Assembly: GCA_036494675.1 (NCBI GenBank)
Contig: DASXOA010000078.1
Coordinates: 3,740 to 67,739 of the forward strand
Length of the DNA: 64,000 nucleotides
Direction of reading: 5' to 3'
Origin: Rugosimonospora sp036494675
GTDB taxonomy: Bacteria; Actinomycetota; Actinomycetes; Mycobacteriales; Micromonosporaceae
A model generated the notes under the pieces. That model was given only the letters and a program-made list of their open reading frames with translations. It had not been told where the DNA came from and searched no databases. Positions 34,287 through 42,029 of the stretch are shown one piece after another; positions within the stretch are counted from its first letter, which is position 1; the number at the start of each line of letters is the position of its first letter. The translations under genes and the position numbers were made by a program.

Positions 34287-35710
34287 CCCGTCTTCTCCGA
34301 CGCGCGGTTCTCCAACGTACGATAGTCGATCTTGCCGTTGCCCAGCAGCGGCAGCGACTCGATGCCGCGCACGTCGAACCCGGTCCGGTGCAGGTTCAAC
34401 CGGTCCGCGAGCGTGCTCGCGCAGCGCGCCGCCGAGTCGGCCGACGCCCCCTCCAGCCACACGACGATCTTGTCCTCGCCGTTGACCGCGGCCACGGCGC
34501 CGTGCTCGTGCAGCATCGCCTCGATGTCGTCGAGGTTGAGCCGGACCCCGAACACCTTGCCGAAGCGCTTGAGCCGCCCGCTCAGGAACAGGTACCCGTC
34601 CTCGTCCAGGTGGCCCAGGTCGCCGGTCTCCAGCAGGCCGCCCCGCTCGTCGCCGCGGCCGAGGTCGGCCGAGGTCTCGGCGTACCCCAGCATGACGTTC
34701 GGCCCCCGGTAGAGCACCTCGCCGCTGACCCCGGGCTCCGTGGTCTCGGTGCCGTCGTCCAGGCGCACCGACAGCCGCCCGCCGGGAACCGCCGGGCCGA
34801 CCGAACCGATCTTCTCGGCGAGCCGCTCGGCCGGCAGCGTGGTGAGCCGCGGCCCGGCCTCGGTCTGGCCGTACATCACGTACAACCCGCCGCCCACGGC
34901 GGCCATCCGCTGCTGGAAGTCGGCGACCCGTTCCGGGCGCAGCCGGCCACCGGCCTGGGTCAGGGTACGCAGGGTCGGGTGCTTCGCCGGATCGAAGCGC
35001 AGCCGGCGGAGCATCTCGTACTGGTACGGGACGCCGGAGAACGACGTGACGCCGTAGGTGTCGACCGCGTCCCAGAACGGCCGGTGCATCAGGCCGCCCT
35101 CCTCCAGCAGCATGGTGGCGCCGCTGGACAGGTGGGTGTTGAGCACCGACATGCCGAAGCTGTAGAAGAACGGCAGGCTGCTCACCGCGACCTCGGTCGC
35201 GTCGATGCGCAGCGCCTCGACGATCGACGCGGTGTTGGCCAGGATCGCGGAGCGCGACAGCCGGACCAGCTTCGGATTGCCGGTCGAGCCGGACGTGGCG
35301 AGCAGGATCCCCAACTGCGGATCGGGCCGGGTACCGGACGGCGACTCCCGCTGCCACAACGGTCCCAGCACCGGGTCGGCGACCCGCCGGTACCCCTTGG
35401 GCGCCTCGTCCGGCTCCGGCGCGGCGTCCAACCCGAGGACGAGCGCCGGTTCGAAGCGGTCGACGAGGTCGGCCAGGATCTGCCCGCTCAACGCCGGATC
35501 CAGCAGTGCCACCGGACGGTGCGCCTGCCATGCGCCCAGGTACCGGACCACCGCGGCCGTCTCGACGGGGATCCGCAGGAACACCGGGCCCGGCAGCCGT
35601 TCGGCGTAGGCTCCCGCCGCGGCGGCCACCTCGTCGACCAGCGCGGCCCCGCCCAGCGTCGCGCCGGTGGCCGCGTCGGTGAGCCGGGCACCGGGGTGCA
35701 GCAGCGACAT
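34283..35710 (-). CDS. AMP-dependent acyl ligase (ANL superfamily)
   Basis: 475 residues. The P-loop LLATSGSTGNPK (136-147), YGQTEAGPRL in the middle, GDLGHLDEDGYLFLSGR and the C-terminal GNGKIDYR with the catalytic Lys identify an acyl/aryl-adenylating ligase. The N-terminal region is short, as in ligases that load a carrier protein. The encoded ACP two genes upstream is the natural acceptor. The ATG at 35710 shares one base with the SDR stop (TGATG), and it overlaps the LuxE-like gene by four bases. Long in-frame N-terminal extensions run through the SDR gene and are not credible. Confidence 0.88.
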   Translation of the reverse strand: MSLLHPGARLTDAATGATLGGAALVDEVAAAAGAYAERLPGPVFLRIPVETAAVVRYLGAWQAHRPVALLDPALSGQILADLVDRFEPALVLGLDAAPEPDEAPKGYRRVADPVLGPLWQRESPSGTRPDPQLGILLATSGSTGNPKLVRLSRSAILANTASIVEALRIDATEVAVSSLPFFYSFGMSVLNTHLSSGATMLLEEGGLMHRPFWDAVDTYGVTSFSGVPYQYEMLRRLRFDPAKHPTLRTLTQAGGRLRPERVADFQQRMAAVGGGLYVMYGQTEAGPRLTTLPAERLAEKIGSVGPAVPGGRLSVRLDDGTETTEPGVSGEVLYRGPNVMLGYAETSADLGRGDERGGLLETGDLGHLDEDGYLFLSGRLKRFGKVFGVRLNLDDIEAMLHEHGAVAAVNGEDKIVVWLEGASADSAARCASTLADRLNLHRTGFDVRGIESLPLLGNGKIDYRTLENRASEKTG

Positions 35711-36465
35711 CAGATCACCAGCCCGCCGTCGACCGCGACGACCTGACCGGTGACGAACCGCGCCGCGTCGGAGAGGAGGAAGGCGATCACGTCGGCAACG
35801 TCCTCGGGCTGCCCGAGCCGGCCGAGCGAGGTCTGCGCGATCCGTGCGGCGCGGCCGGCGTCGTCGAGCGAGTCGAGCATGTCGGTGCTGATGAAGCCCG
35901 GGGCCACCGCGTTGACGCGGATGCCCGCCGGGCCCAACTCCTTCGCCGCGCCCTGGGCCAGACCGGCGACGGCGGCCTTCGCCGCGCCGTAGAGCACCTG
36001 CCCGGACGCGCCCCGGGTGCCCATCACCGACGACACCAGGACCACGGCCGGCGACGTGCCGCGACGCAGCAACCTGACCGCGGCCTGCAGGGTGTTCGCC
36101 GCGCCGACGGCGTTGACCGCGAAGAGCCGTTGCACGCTCGCGTCGGGCATCATCCCGAGCAGCCCGGCCTCGTGCGTGCCGGCGTTGACGACAAGCGCGT
36201 CGAGCCGCCGGCGCCATTCGAAGACCTGGCGCATCATCGCATTGACGTCCGCCGGGTCGGCCACGTCGCCGTGGAGCACCCGGACCTCGGTGCCGTAGGC
36301 GTCGATCAGCTCCTCGGCGGTGCGCTTGGCGGAGCCGTCCTGCACTCCGTGCAGGGCCAGCGCGTAGCCGTCGGCCGCGAGTCGGTGAGCGGTCGCCCTG
36401 CCGATCCCCCGGGAGGACCCGGTGACCAGGGCGACCCTCGACTCATCCGGCGATGTCGACGTCAT
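35710..36465 (-). CDS. SDR family 3-oxoacyl-ACP reductase-like (FabG-like)
   Basis: 251-residue classical SDR: cofactor motif VTGSSRGIGRAT (14-25), LVVNAG (91-96), catalytic Ser145, Tyr159 and Lys163 in YGAAK, and C-terminal FVTGQVVAVDGG, which is typical of FabG. With an ACP and an acyl ligase beside it, reduction of a 3-oxoacyl-ACP to 3-hydroxyacyl-ACP is the likeliest reaction. Reduction of the aldehyde made by the LuxC-like enzyme, or of a keto-sugar, is possible. It overlaps the ACP gene by 23 bases. Confidence 0.88.
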   Translation of the reverse strand: MTSTSPDESRVALVTGSSRGIGRATAHRLAADGYALALHGVQDGSAKRTAEELIDAYGTEVRVLHGDVADPADVNAMMRQVFEWRRRLDALVVNAGTHEAGLLGMMPDASVQRLFAVNAVGAANTLQAAVRLLRRGTSPAVVLVSSVMGTRGASGQVLYGAAKAAVAGLAQGAAKELGPAGIRVNAVAPGFISTDMLDSLDDAGRAARIAQTSLGRLGQPEDVADVIAFLLSDAARFVTGQVVAVDGGLVI

Positions 36466-36688
36466 GCTTTCCCAGAATCTCCACCGCCTTGGTGAACGAA
36501 CTCATGTCGATCACCTCGTCGGTGTCGATCATGACGTCGAAGGCGTCCTCGATCTCGGCGATCAGCGCCATGTGCGCCAGCGAGTCCCACTTTTCGATGC
36601 CGCGGTATTCCAGCGAATCGACGTCGTAGTCCTCGGAAAGGTCCAGCGCCGTACGGAACGCCACACGCAATCGATCGATATTGCTCAT
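36443..36688 (-). CDS. acyl carrier protein
   Basis: 81 residues, four-helix ACP. IEKWDSLAHMALIAEIEDAF contains the phosphopantetheine attachment Ser36 in the DSL motif. The ATG at 36688 follows AGAGGA closely and gives a normal ACP length. A longer frame upstream lacks support. It is the first gene of the operon ACP-SDR-ligase-LuxE-LuxC, all with overlapping ends, so it is probably the carrier on which the acyl group is loaded and reduced. Divergent from the GNAT gene. Confidence 0.9.
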   Translation of the reverse strand: MSNIDRLRVAFRTALDLSEDYDVDSLEYRGIEKWDSLAHMALIAEIEDAFDVMIDTDEVIDMSSFTKAVEILGKHDVDIAG

Positions 36689-36789
36689 GAATTGATCCTC
36701 TTCGGGGTCGGGGACCAGCGGGCGGCACTGCAACAGCACGCGAGTGTACCCTTGGCCGGTCTTCAGGCGGGTAGGAGGGATCGGCCCAG

Positions 36790-37296
36790 GTGCTACGCGA
36801 GGCGACCGACGCGGACGTCGACACCATCAGGCAGTGGCGCAATCATCCCAAGGTGCGGGGCGCCAGCATCATGACCGATTTCATCACTCCCGAGGGCCAT
36901 GCCCAGTGGTGGGCCAATGTCTCCGCCGATCCCCGTCGCCGGGTGCTGATCTTCGAGCACGGCGGAGTCCCGTGCGGCGTCGTCACCATCAACGACCACG
37001 ATCCGGACGCCGGCACCGCCGAGTGGGGCTTCTTCCTCGACGTCGAAGGCCTGCAGGAACGCGGCACCCTGCTGCCGGCGTGGCTCGAACTGGAGAAGGC
37101 CGCGATCGCCTTCGGGTTCGACGAACTGGGACTGACCGCGATGGGTGGCCGGACGCTGGCCTGGAACAAGCAGGTGCTGGCGCTGCACCGCCGGTTCGGC
37201 TTCGTCGAGGTGCCGGAACGCCGGTACGTGACCCAGATCGACGGCGCGGACCAGGACGTGCTCTGGACCGAGCTGACCGCCCAGCGCCGCCGTTAG
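36790..37296 (+). CDS. GNAT family N-acyltransferase, PseH/WecD-like
   Basis: 168 residues with the GNAT_3 pattern MLREATDADVDTIRQWRNHP, HAQWW, EWGFFLDV, GTLLPAWLELEKAAIAFGFD (acyl-CoA loop region) and KQVLALHRRFGFVEV. This resembles PseH and related enzymes that acylate an amino group on a nucleotide-linked deoxysugar. The WecE-like enzyme supplies a plausible substrate, dTDP-4-amino-4,6-dideoxygalactose. It is divergent from the ACP operon, so the donor might be acetyl-CoA or the acyl-ACP made there. The GTG at 36790 has AGGAGGG about ten bases upstream. Confidence 0.83.
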   Translation: MLREATDADVDTIRQWRNHPKVRGASIMTDFITPEGHAQWWANVSADPRRRVLIFEHGGVPCGVVTINDHDPDAGTAEWGFFLDVEGLQERGTLLPAWLELEKAAIAFGFDELGLTAMGGRTLAWNKQVLALHRRFGFVEVPERRYVTQIDGADQDVLWTELTAQRRR

Positions 37297-37331
37297 CCGT
37301 CACCGCGGCTGATCGTCACCGCCGCTGGCCG

Positions 37332-39491
37332 TCAGCCGTCACCGCGCAGCGCCGTTCCGACCGCCGGCCGGGCGGGTGCCACCTCGGACCGCCCGGCCGC
37401 CATCCTCGGCGCCAGGAGGCCGGCGACGGCCAGCAACAGTGCCGGGTACACGGCCAGGAGCCAGGCGGCCGACAACCCCGGCCGGCCCGCGTGGATGAGG
37501 CCGGCCACCACCGCGACACCCAGGGCGTACCACGTCGACGCGCTGCGCCACTGGACCGCCAGGGCGGCGATCGCGACGAACACGGCAAGGTACAGCACCC
37601 GATCGTGCGCGATCGCCCGGAAGTCCGCCGACGCGAGGTGGTTGACCGACCACGGGTGCCAGATCAGGTCGCCGGCTGCTCCACGTACCCCGAGAATGAC
37701 CGCACCCACCACGGCGGCGGTGGCGGCCGACGGCGCCCAGGCATTGGCCGGCCGGCGCAGTACCGCGGCGGCGGCGAGCCAGCCGGCGATGGGCCCGGCG
37801 GCGAGCGCGAGACCCTCCACGGACACGGCGCCGGCCAGCGCGATGACCGCCGCGATCCCCGCCAGCCGGCGCAACCCCGTCCAGTCGGCCGGCCCGTCGC
37901 GGGTCGGCAGCAGGGCGAGAAGCACGGTCGCGGCGGCCAGGACCACTGCCCGGCGCCACGAATCCAGGGCCGCACCGACCATCGCGCCCGACAGCGCGAG
38001 TGTCAGCCCCGCCAGGACACCGGCGCTGGCCCCGAACCGGTCGGCGACCATCACCACCAGTTGCACGAAGGCCACCGTCAGCAGGACGAAGGACAGTGCG
38101 ATCAGTACGCCGCCGGACGGCTTGTCCCGCCGCCACACGACCAGGACGGCGCCGAGGAAGGTGAGGCCGACCAGCACCCACGCGGCCATCGACACCGCCG
38201 GCCGGCCGGCCACCCCGGCCCGCGGCGGGCCCACCGGGTGGTCCGTCGCTCCGGGCCGCGGCACGCCCGCCGGCCAGGGCATTCCCGCCGGCTGCGCCCG
38301 GTCGGCCGGCACCGGCGCGGCTTCCGTCGAGCGCGACGGTGACCGGCGGGGACGCGCGGCGAAATCGGCGACCACGGCCAGCCCGGCGAGCAGGATCAGC
38401 GGCTGGATCGGCACGAAGTACCGGTAGTACGAGGGCCAGACCACCAGCAGGTTGAGCACGATGGTCGCCAGCGCGGCACCGACGGTCAGGGCGGTCAGCT
38501 CGCTGCGCCACCGCCAGAGCACCGCCACGACCGCCAGTACGACGATCGCCAGCAGTGCGAGGTCCCCGCGGAGCGTGCCGTAGTCGGCCCGGGCGATGTA
38601 GCGCATCCCCCACGGCAGGCTGGCGATCCCGCAGTGGTGCAGGGCGTGGCAGGTCAATTGCTGGTACCGGCCGGAGAGGTCGAGCGCCGCGCCACCGAAC
38701 CAGATCCGGGTCACCACCGACTGGGCGGCCAGGGTGGCGGCGGTGACCCCGACGGCGACCAGGGCGAAGCGCCACCACACGTTGGCCCAGCGGCGCTCCC
38801 GTGCCGCGACGACCAGCCAGGCCAGCACCACACCGGCGGTCAGCGCGATCCCGAACTGCCGCACGCACAGCCCGAGTACCAGCGTGACCCCGAACCACAG
38901 CAGGTCGCGGCGCTTCGGGACCCGGGCGAGCGGCAGGAACAGCACGCACGCCACGGTCAGCGCGACGGCCAGCGCCTCGGTCATCGCGTACACGCCGAAC
39001 CGGGACACCGTCCCCGGGATCAGCAGCAGCAGCCCCGCCAGCAGCCCCCAGTACCGCCCCCACAGCCGGTGGGCCAGCAGCGCCACCAGGGCGACCGCGA
39101 CCCCGAAGCTGACGACCGGCACGACCAGCATGCCGTAGGGGCCGAACAGGCCCACGAACGGCGAGGACAGCAGCGGGTACAGCGGGCGGGCGCCGACGAC
39201 CGCCCCGTTCGCGCCGGAGAAGAACCCGTGCTCGTACCCGGCGGGCCAGCACAGCGTGTCGCACGGCCGCACGCCGTCCATGTTGGCCAGGAAGTCGCGG
39301 GTACGGTGCGCGGACTCCGTCTGCGAGTAGCCCAGGTACCGGTACGACCAGGCGAGGTAGAGCCGGGAATCGGAGATCCACTGGGTACGGGTGACGATGT
39401 TGGCCCAGCACACCACCGCGTAGCAGGTGCCGAGCAGCAGCCAGCCCCAGGCCGGTACCGCGGCGGTCAGCCGTGCCCACAATGACGCCAT
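37332..39491 (-). CDS. large polytopic membrane protein, GT-C-like (pair B, copy 2)
   Basis: 719 residues. It shares with 14128-16758 the loop WISDSRLYLAWSYRYLGYS, then CWPAGYEHGFF, LYPLLSSPFVGLFGPYGMLV, KRRDLLWFG and PSRSTEA at the start of the linker. The linker here is only about 50 residues (Pro/Ala/Gly-rich) where copy 1 has a long charged repeat. A second block of helices follows to the C-terminus. The ATG at 39491 is chosen from an in-frame series. Membrane glycosyltransferase function is inferred from topology, acidic loop motif and context. Confidence 0.75.
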   Translation of the reverse strand: MASLWARLTAAVPAWGWLLLGTCYAVVCWANIVTRTQWISDSRLYLAWSYRYLGYSQTESAHRTRDFLANMDGVRPCDTLCWPAGYEHGFFSGANGAVVGARPLYPLLSSPFVGLFGPYGMLVVPVVSFGVAVALVALLAHRLWGRYWGLLAGLLLLIPGTVSRFGVYAMTEALAVALTVACVLFLPLARVPKRRDLLWFGVTLVLGLCVRQFGIALTAGVVLAWLVVAARERRWANVWWRFALVAVGVTAATLAAQSVVTRIWFGGAALDLSGRYQQLTCHALHHCGIASLPWGMRYIARADYGTLRGDLALLAIVVLAVVAVLWRWRSELTALTVGAALATIVLNLLVVWPSYYRYFVPIQPLILLAGLAVVADFAARPRRSPSRSTEAAPVPADRAQPAGMPWPAGVPRPGATDHPVGPPRAGVAGRPAVSMAAWVLVGLTFLGAVLVVWRRDKPSGGVLIALSFVLLTVAFVQLVVMVADRFGASAGVLAGLTLALSGAMVGAALDSWRRAVVLAAATVLLALLPTRDGPADWTGLRRLAGIAAVIALAGAVSVEGLALAAGPIAGWLAAAAVLRRPANAWAPSAATAAVVGAVILGVRGAAGDLIWHPWSVNHLASADFRAIAHDRVLYLAVFVAIAALAVQWRSASTWYALGVAVVAGLIHAGRPGLSAAWLLAVYPALLLAVAGLLAPRMAAGRSEVAPARPAVGTALRGDG

Positions 39492-39776
39492 GGGGCTCCC
39501 GTCGTCCGGTCGTCGTTGCTTCCCGGCGGCCGCCTGTTCAAGGGCCCGGCGATATCCGCCGCGGTAACCTACCACCGGCGCGGGCCGCGATGTGACCCAT
39601 CGCACATGATCGGACGACGATCCTCACCCCTTGGCGGGACGCCTCTCCTGCCGCGGGGAGCCGGTGGCGTGCCCGCGGCAGGAGGCCCGCCGCGGGCAGC
39701 CGGCCGCCGGACACGCGACAGGAGCGGGACCGCTCGTTGCGGTCCCGCTCCTGAGAGGCGTTGCTACATCGGGTTG
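39492..39776. other. intergenic region between membrane-protein gene and arc
   Basis: No gene is seen in these 285 bases. They hold two hairpins: GCCCGCGGC/GCCGCGGGC (39671-39697) and the very strong stem at 39719-39753. The rest presumably carries the promoter of the minus-strand gene starting at 39491. Confidence 0.6.
39719..39753 (-). terminator. terminator of arc
   Basis: A perfect 13-base-pair stem, CAGGAGCGGGACC and GGTCCCGCTCCTG, with a nine-base loop starts 24 bases after the arc stop codon. No U-tract, as is common in high-G+C actinobacteria. Confidence 0.85.
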
Positions 39777-41558
39777 TTACAGGTACTGGCCGGTGTTGGT
39801 GACCGTGTCGATCGAGCGCCCGGAGTCGGTGCCCTTGCCTCCGGAGACCAGCGTGCGGATGTACACGATCCGCTCGCCCTTCTTGCCGGAGATCCGAGCC
39901 CAGTCGTCCGGGTTGGTGGTGTTGGGCAGGTCCTCGTTCTCCCGGAACTCGTCGACGCACGCGTCGAGCAGGTGCTGCAGGCGCAGCCCCTTGCGCGCCG
40001 AGGAGAGGAACTCCTTGATCGCCATCTTCTTCGCCCGGTCGACGATGTTCTGGATCATGGCACCGGAGTTGAAGTCCTTGAAGTACAGGACCTCCTTGTC
40101 ACCGTTGGCGTAGGTGACCTCCAGGAACCGGTTCTCCTCCGTCTCCGAGTACATCCGCAGCACCGCGGCCTCGATCATCGCGGCCACGCACGCCTTGACG
40201 TCGCCACCGTGCTCGGCCACGTCGTCCACGGACAACGGCAGGTCCGAGAGGATGTACTTGCTGAAGATGTCCCGGGCAGCCTCGGCGTCCGGCCGCTCGA
40301 TCTTGATTTTCACGTCGAGCCGGCCGGGGCGCAGGATGGCCGGGTCGATCATGTCCTCCCGGTTGGACGCGCCGATCACGATGACGTTCTCCAGGCCCTC
40401 CACGCCGTCGATCTCGGAGAGCAGCTGGGGAACGATCGTGTTCTCCACGTCGGAGGAGACACCGGAGCCGCGGGTCCGGAAGACCGAGTCCATCTCGTCG
40501 AAGAACACGATCACCGGGGTACCCTCGCCGGCCTTCTCCCGTGCACGCTGGAAGATCAGCCGGATGTGGCGCTCGGTCTCGCCCACGTACTTGTTGAGCA
40601 GTTCGGGCCCCTTGATGTTGAGGAAGTAGCTGGTGTGCTTCTCCTCGCCACGCCGCTCGGCGATCTTCTTGGCCAGCGAGTTGGCCACCGCCTTCGCGAT
40701 CAGGGTCTTGCCGCAGCCGGGCGGACCGTAGAGCAGCACGCCCTTGGGCGGACGCAACTGGTGCTCACGGAACAGGTCGGCGTGCAGGAACGGCAACTCG
40801 ACGGCGTCGCGGATCTGCTCGATCTGGGAGTGCAGGCCGCCGATGTCCTCGTACCCGACGTCCGGCACCTCCTCCAGGACCAGTTCCTCGACCTCGCTCT
40901 TGGGCACCCGCTCGTACGCATAGGCGGAACGCGGCTCGATGAGCAGCGAGTCGCCGGAGCGCAGAGCCGCCACGTTGAGGCTCTCCGCCAGGTGCACCAC
41001 CCGCTCCTCGTCGGCGTGCGAGATGACCAGGGCGCGGTCGGGCTTGCCGTCGATCAGGCTGTCCAGGACTTCCTTGAGCATGACCACCTCGCCGGCGCGC
41101 TCGAATCCGAACGCGTCGACGATGTTCAGTGCGTCGTTGAGCAGGACTTCCTGGCCTCGGCGCAGATCTTCCGCCTGCAGCGCCGGCGAAACCGCCACCC
41201 GCAGCTTGCGACCGCCGGTGAACACGTCCACCGTGCCGTCCTCGTGCCTCCCGAGGAACACGCCGTAGCCGCTGGGCGGCTGGGCGAGCCGGTCAATCTC
41301 CTCCTTGAGGGTCACGATCTGGGCACGCGCCTCCTTGAGCGTGGCCACCAGCCGCTCGTTGTTCTCGGTCAGCCGGGCCAGCTGTGCCTGAGTCGCGGCG
41401 AGCCGCTCCTCCAACTGGCGCACATGCCTCGGGCTCTCGGTCAGCTTGCGCCGCACCAGAGCGAGTTCCTCCTGCAGGAACGCGACCTGGGTCGAGAGAT
41501 CGTGGGCCTCCTTCTCCCAACGGGCGGCGCGGGTCTCCGCGTCGTCACTACGTGCCAC
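39777..41558 (-). CDS. arc: proteasome-activating AAA ATPase Arc/Mpa
   Basis: Hexameric ATPase that recognises Pup, unfolds pupylated proteins and feeds them to the 20S core. 593 residues: N-terminal coiled coil (about 10-93), tandem OB domains (about 95-225), AAA domain with Walker A GPPGCGKT (278-285), Walker B VIVFFDEMDS and an arginine-finger region RPGRLDVKI. The C-terminus TGQYL is the docking motif that opens the proteasome gate. The GTG at 41558 has GGGAGG upstream. It is separated from dop by an 18 kb glycan block. Confidence 0.98.
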   Translation of the reverse strand: MARSDDAETRAARWEKEAHDLSTQVAFLQEELALVRRKLTESPRHVRQLEERLAATQAQLARLTENNERLVATLKEARAQIVTLKEEIDRLAQPPSGYGVFLGRHEDGTVDVFTGGRKLRVAVSPALQAEDLRRGQEVLLNDALNIVDAFGFERAGEVVMLKEVLDSLIDGKPDRALVISHADEERVVHLAESLNVAALRSGDSLLIEPRSAYAYERVPKSEVEELVLEEVPDVGYEDIGGLHSQIEQIRDAVELPFLHADLFREHQLRPPKGVLLYGPPGCGKTLIAKAVANSLAKKIAERRGEEKHTSYFLNIKGPELLNKYVGETERHIRLIFQRAREKAGEGTPVIVFFDEMDSVFRTRGSGVSSDVENTIVPQLLSEIDGVEGLENVIVIGASNREDMIDPAILRPGRLDVKIKIERPDAEAARDIFSKYILSDLPLSVDDVAEHGGDVKACVAAMIEAAVLRMYSETEENRFLEVTYANGDKEVLYFKDFNSGAMIQNIVDRAKKMAIKEFLSSARKGLRLQHLLDACVDEFRENEDLPNTTNPDDWARISGKKGERIVYIRTLVSGGKGTDSGRSIDTVTNTGQYL

Positions 41559-41705
41559 GTCCCACCTCCCCGGGGGCTCGAACGTTGTGGTCTAACACTA
41601 ACCGCTGATCGCCTCTGTTCGCCCCTACCGGCTGGGCCGTCACAGACTCTTATTGTTCCGGGTACCTTCAGGGTGACGTTCGCGGCATTTTGCGGGAGGT
41701 TCGGC

Positions 41706-41996
41706 GTGTCGGTCGATACCGATCGGTTAGGCGTATGGGTCGACCAGGATCTGTGCACGGGGGACGGCCTGTGTGTGCAGTATGCGCCGGAGGTCTTCGA
41801 ATTCGACGTGGACGGGCTGGCCTACGTCAAGGATGGCAGCGGCACCCTGCGGACGTCTGCCGGAAGCCGGGTTGACGTGCCCTGGAACCTCCGGCTGGAG
41901 GTGCTCGACGCGGCCACCGAGTGCCCCGGAGACTGCATCCACGTGGTGCGTACCTCGGACGGCCGCGAGGTCGCCGGCCCGGACGCCGAGGACTAA
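41706..41996 (+). CDS. small ferredoxin, CX5C...CP type
   Basis: 96 residues with WVDQDLCTGDGLCVQYAPEV (Cys17 and Cys23) and ECPGDCI (Cys73 followed by Pro, plus Cys77). The C-x5-C...C-P pattern fits a single-cluster [3Fe-4S]-type ferredoxin of the kind that serves actinobacterial P450s. The middle (38-66) is expanded. The GTG at 41706 has GGGAGG seven bases upstream. It is divergent from arc, a neighbour relation seen in other actinobacteria as far as I recall. The redox partner is unknown, as no P450 or reductase is in the window. Confidence 0.88.
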   Translation: MSVDTDRLGVWVDQDLCTGDGLCVQYAPEVFEFDVDGLAYVKDGSGTLRTSAGSRVDVPWNLRLEVLDAATECPGDCIHVVRTSDGREVAGPDAED

Positions 41997-42029
41997 GGCC
42001 GCGTACGGGCAGGCAGGCCCCGTTCACGG

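Noticed and set aside
35711..36217. N-terminal extension of the AMP ligase
   Set aside because: It would be antisense-free but runs through the SDR gene in the wrong frame. The TGATG overlap at 35710 gives a normal ligase length.
37297..37331. Terminator between the GNAT gene and pair B copy 2
   Set aside because: The short imperfect GCCGTCACCGC repeats are direct and do not form a clear stem.
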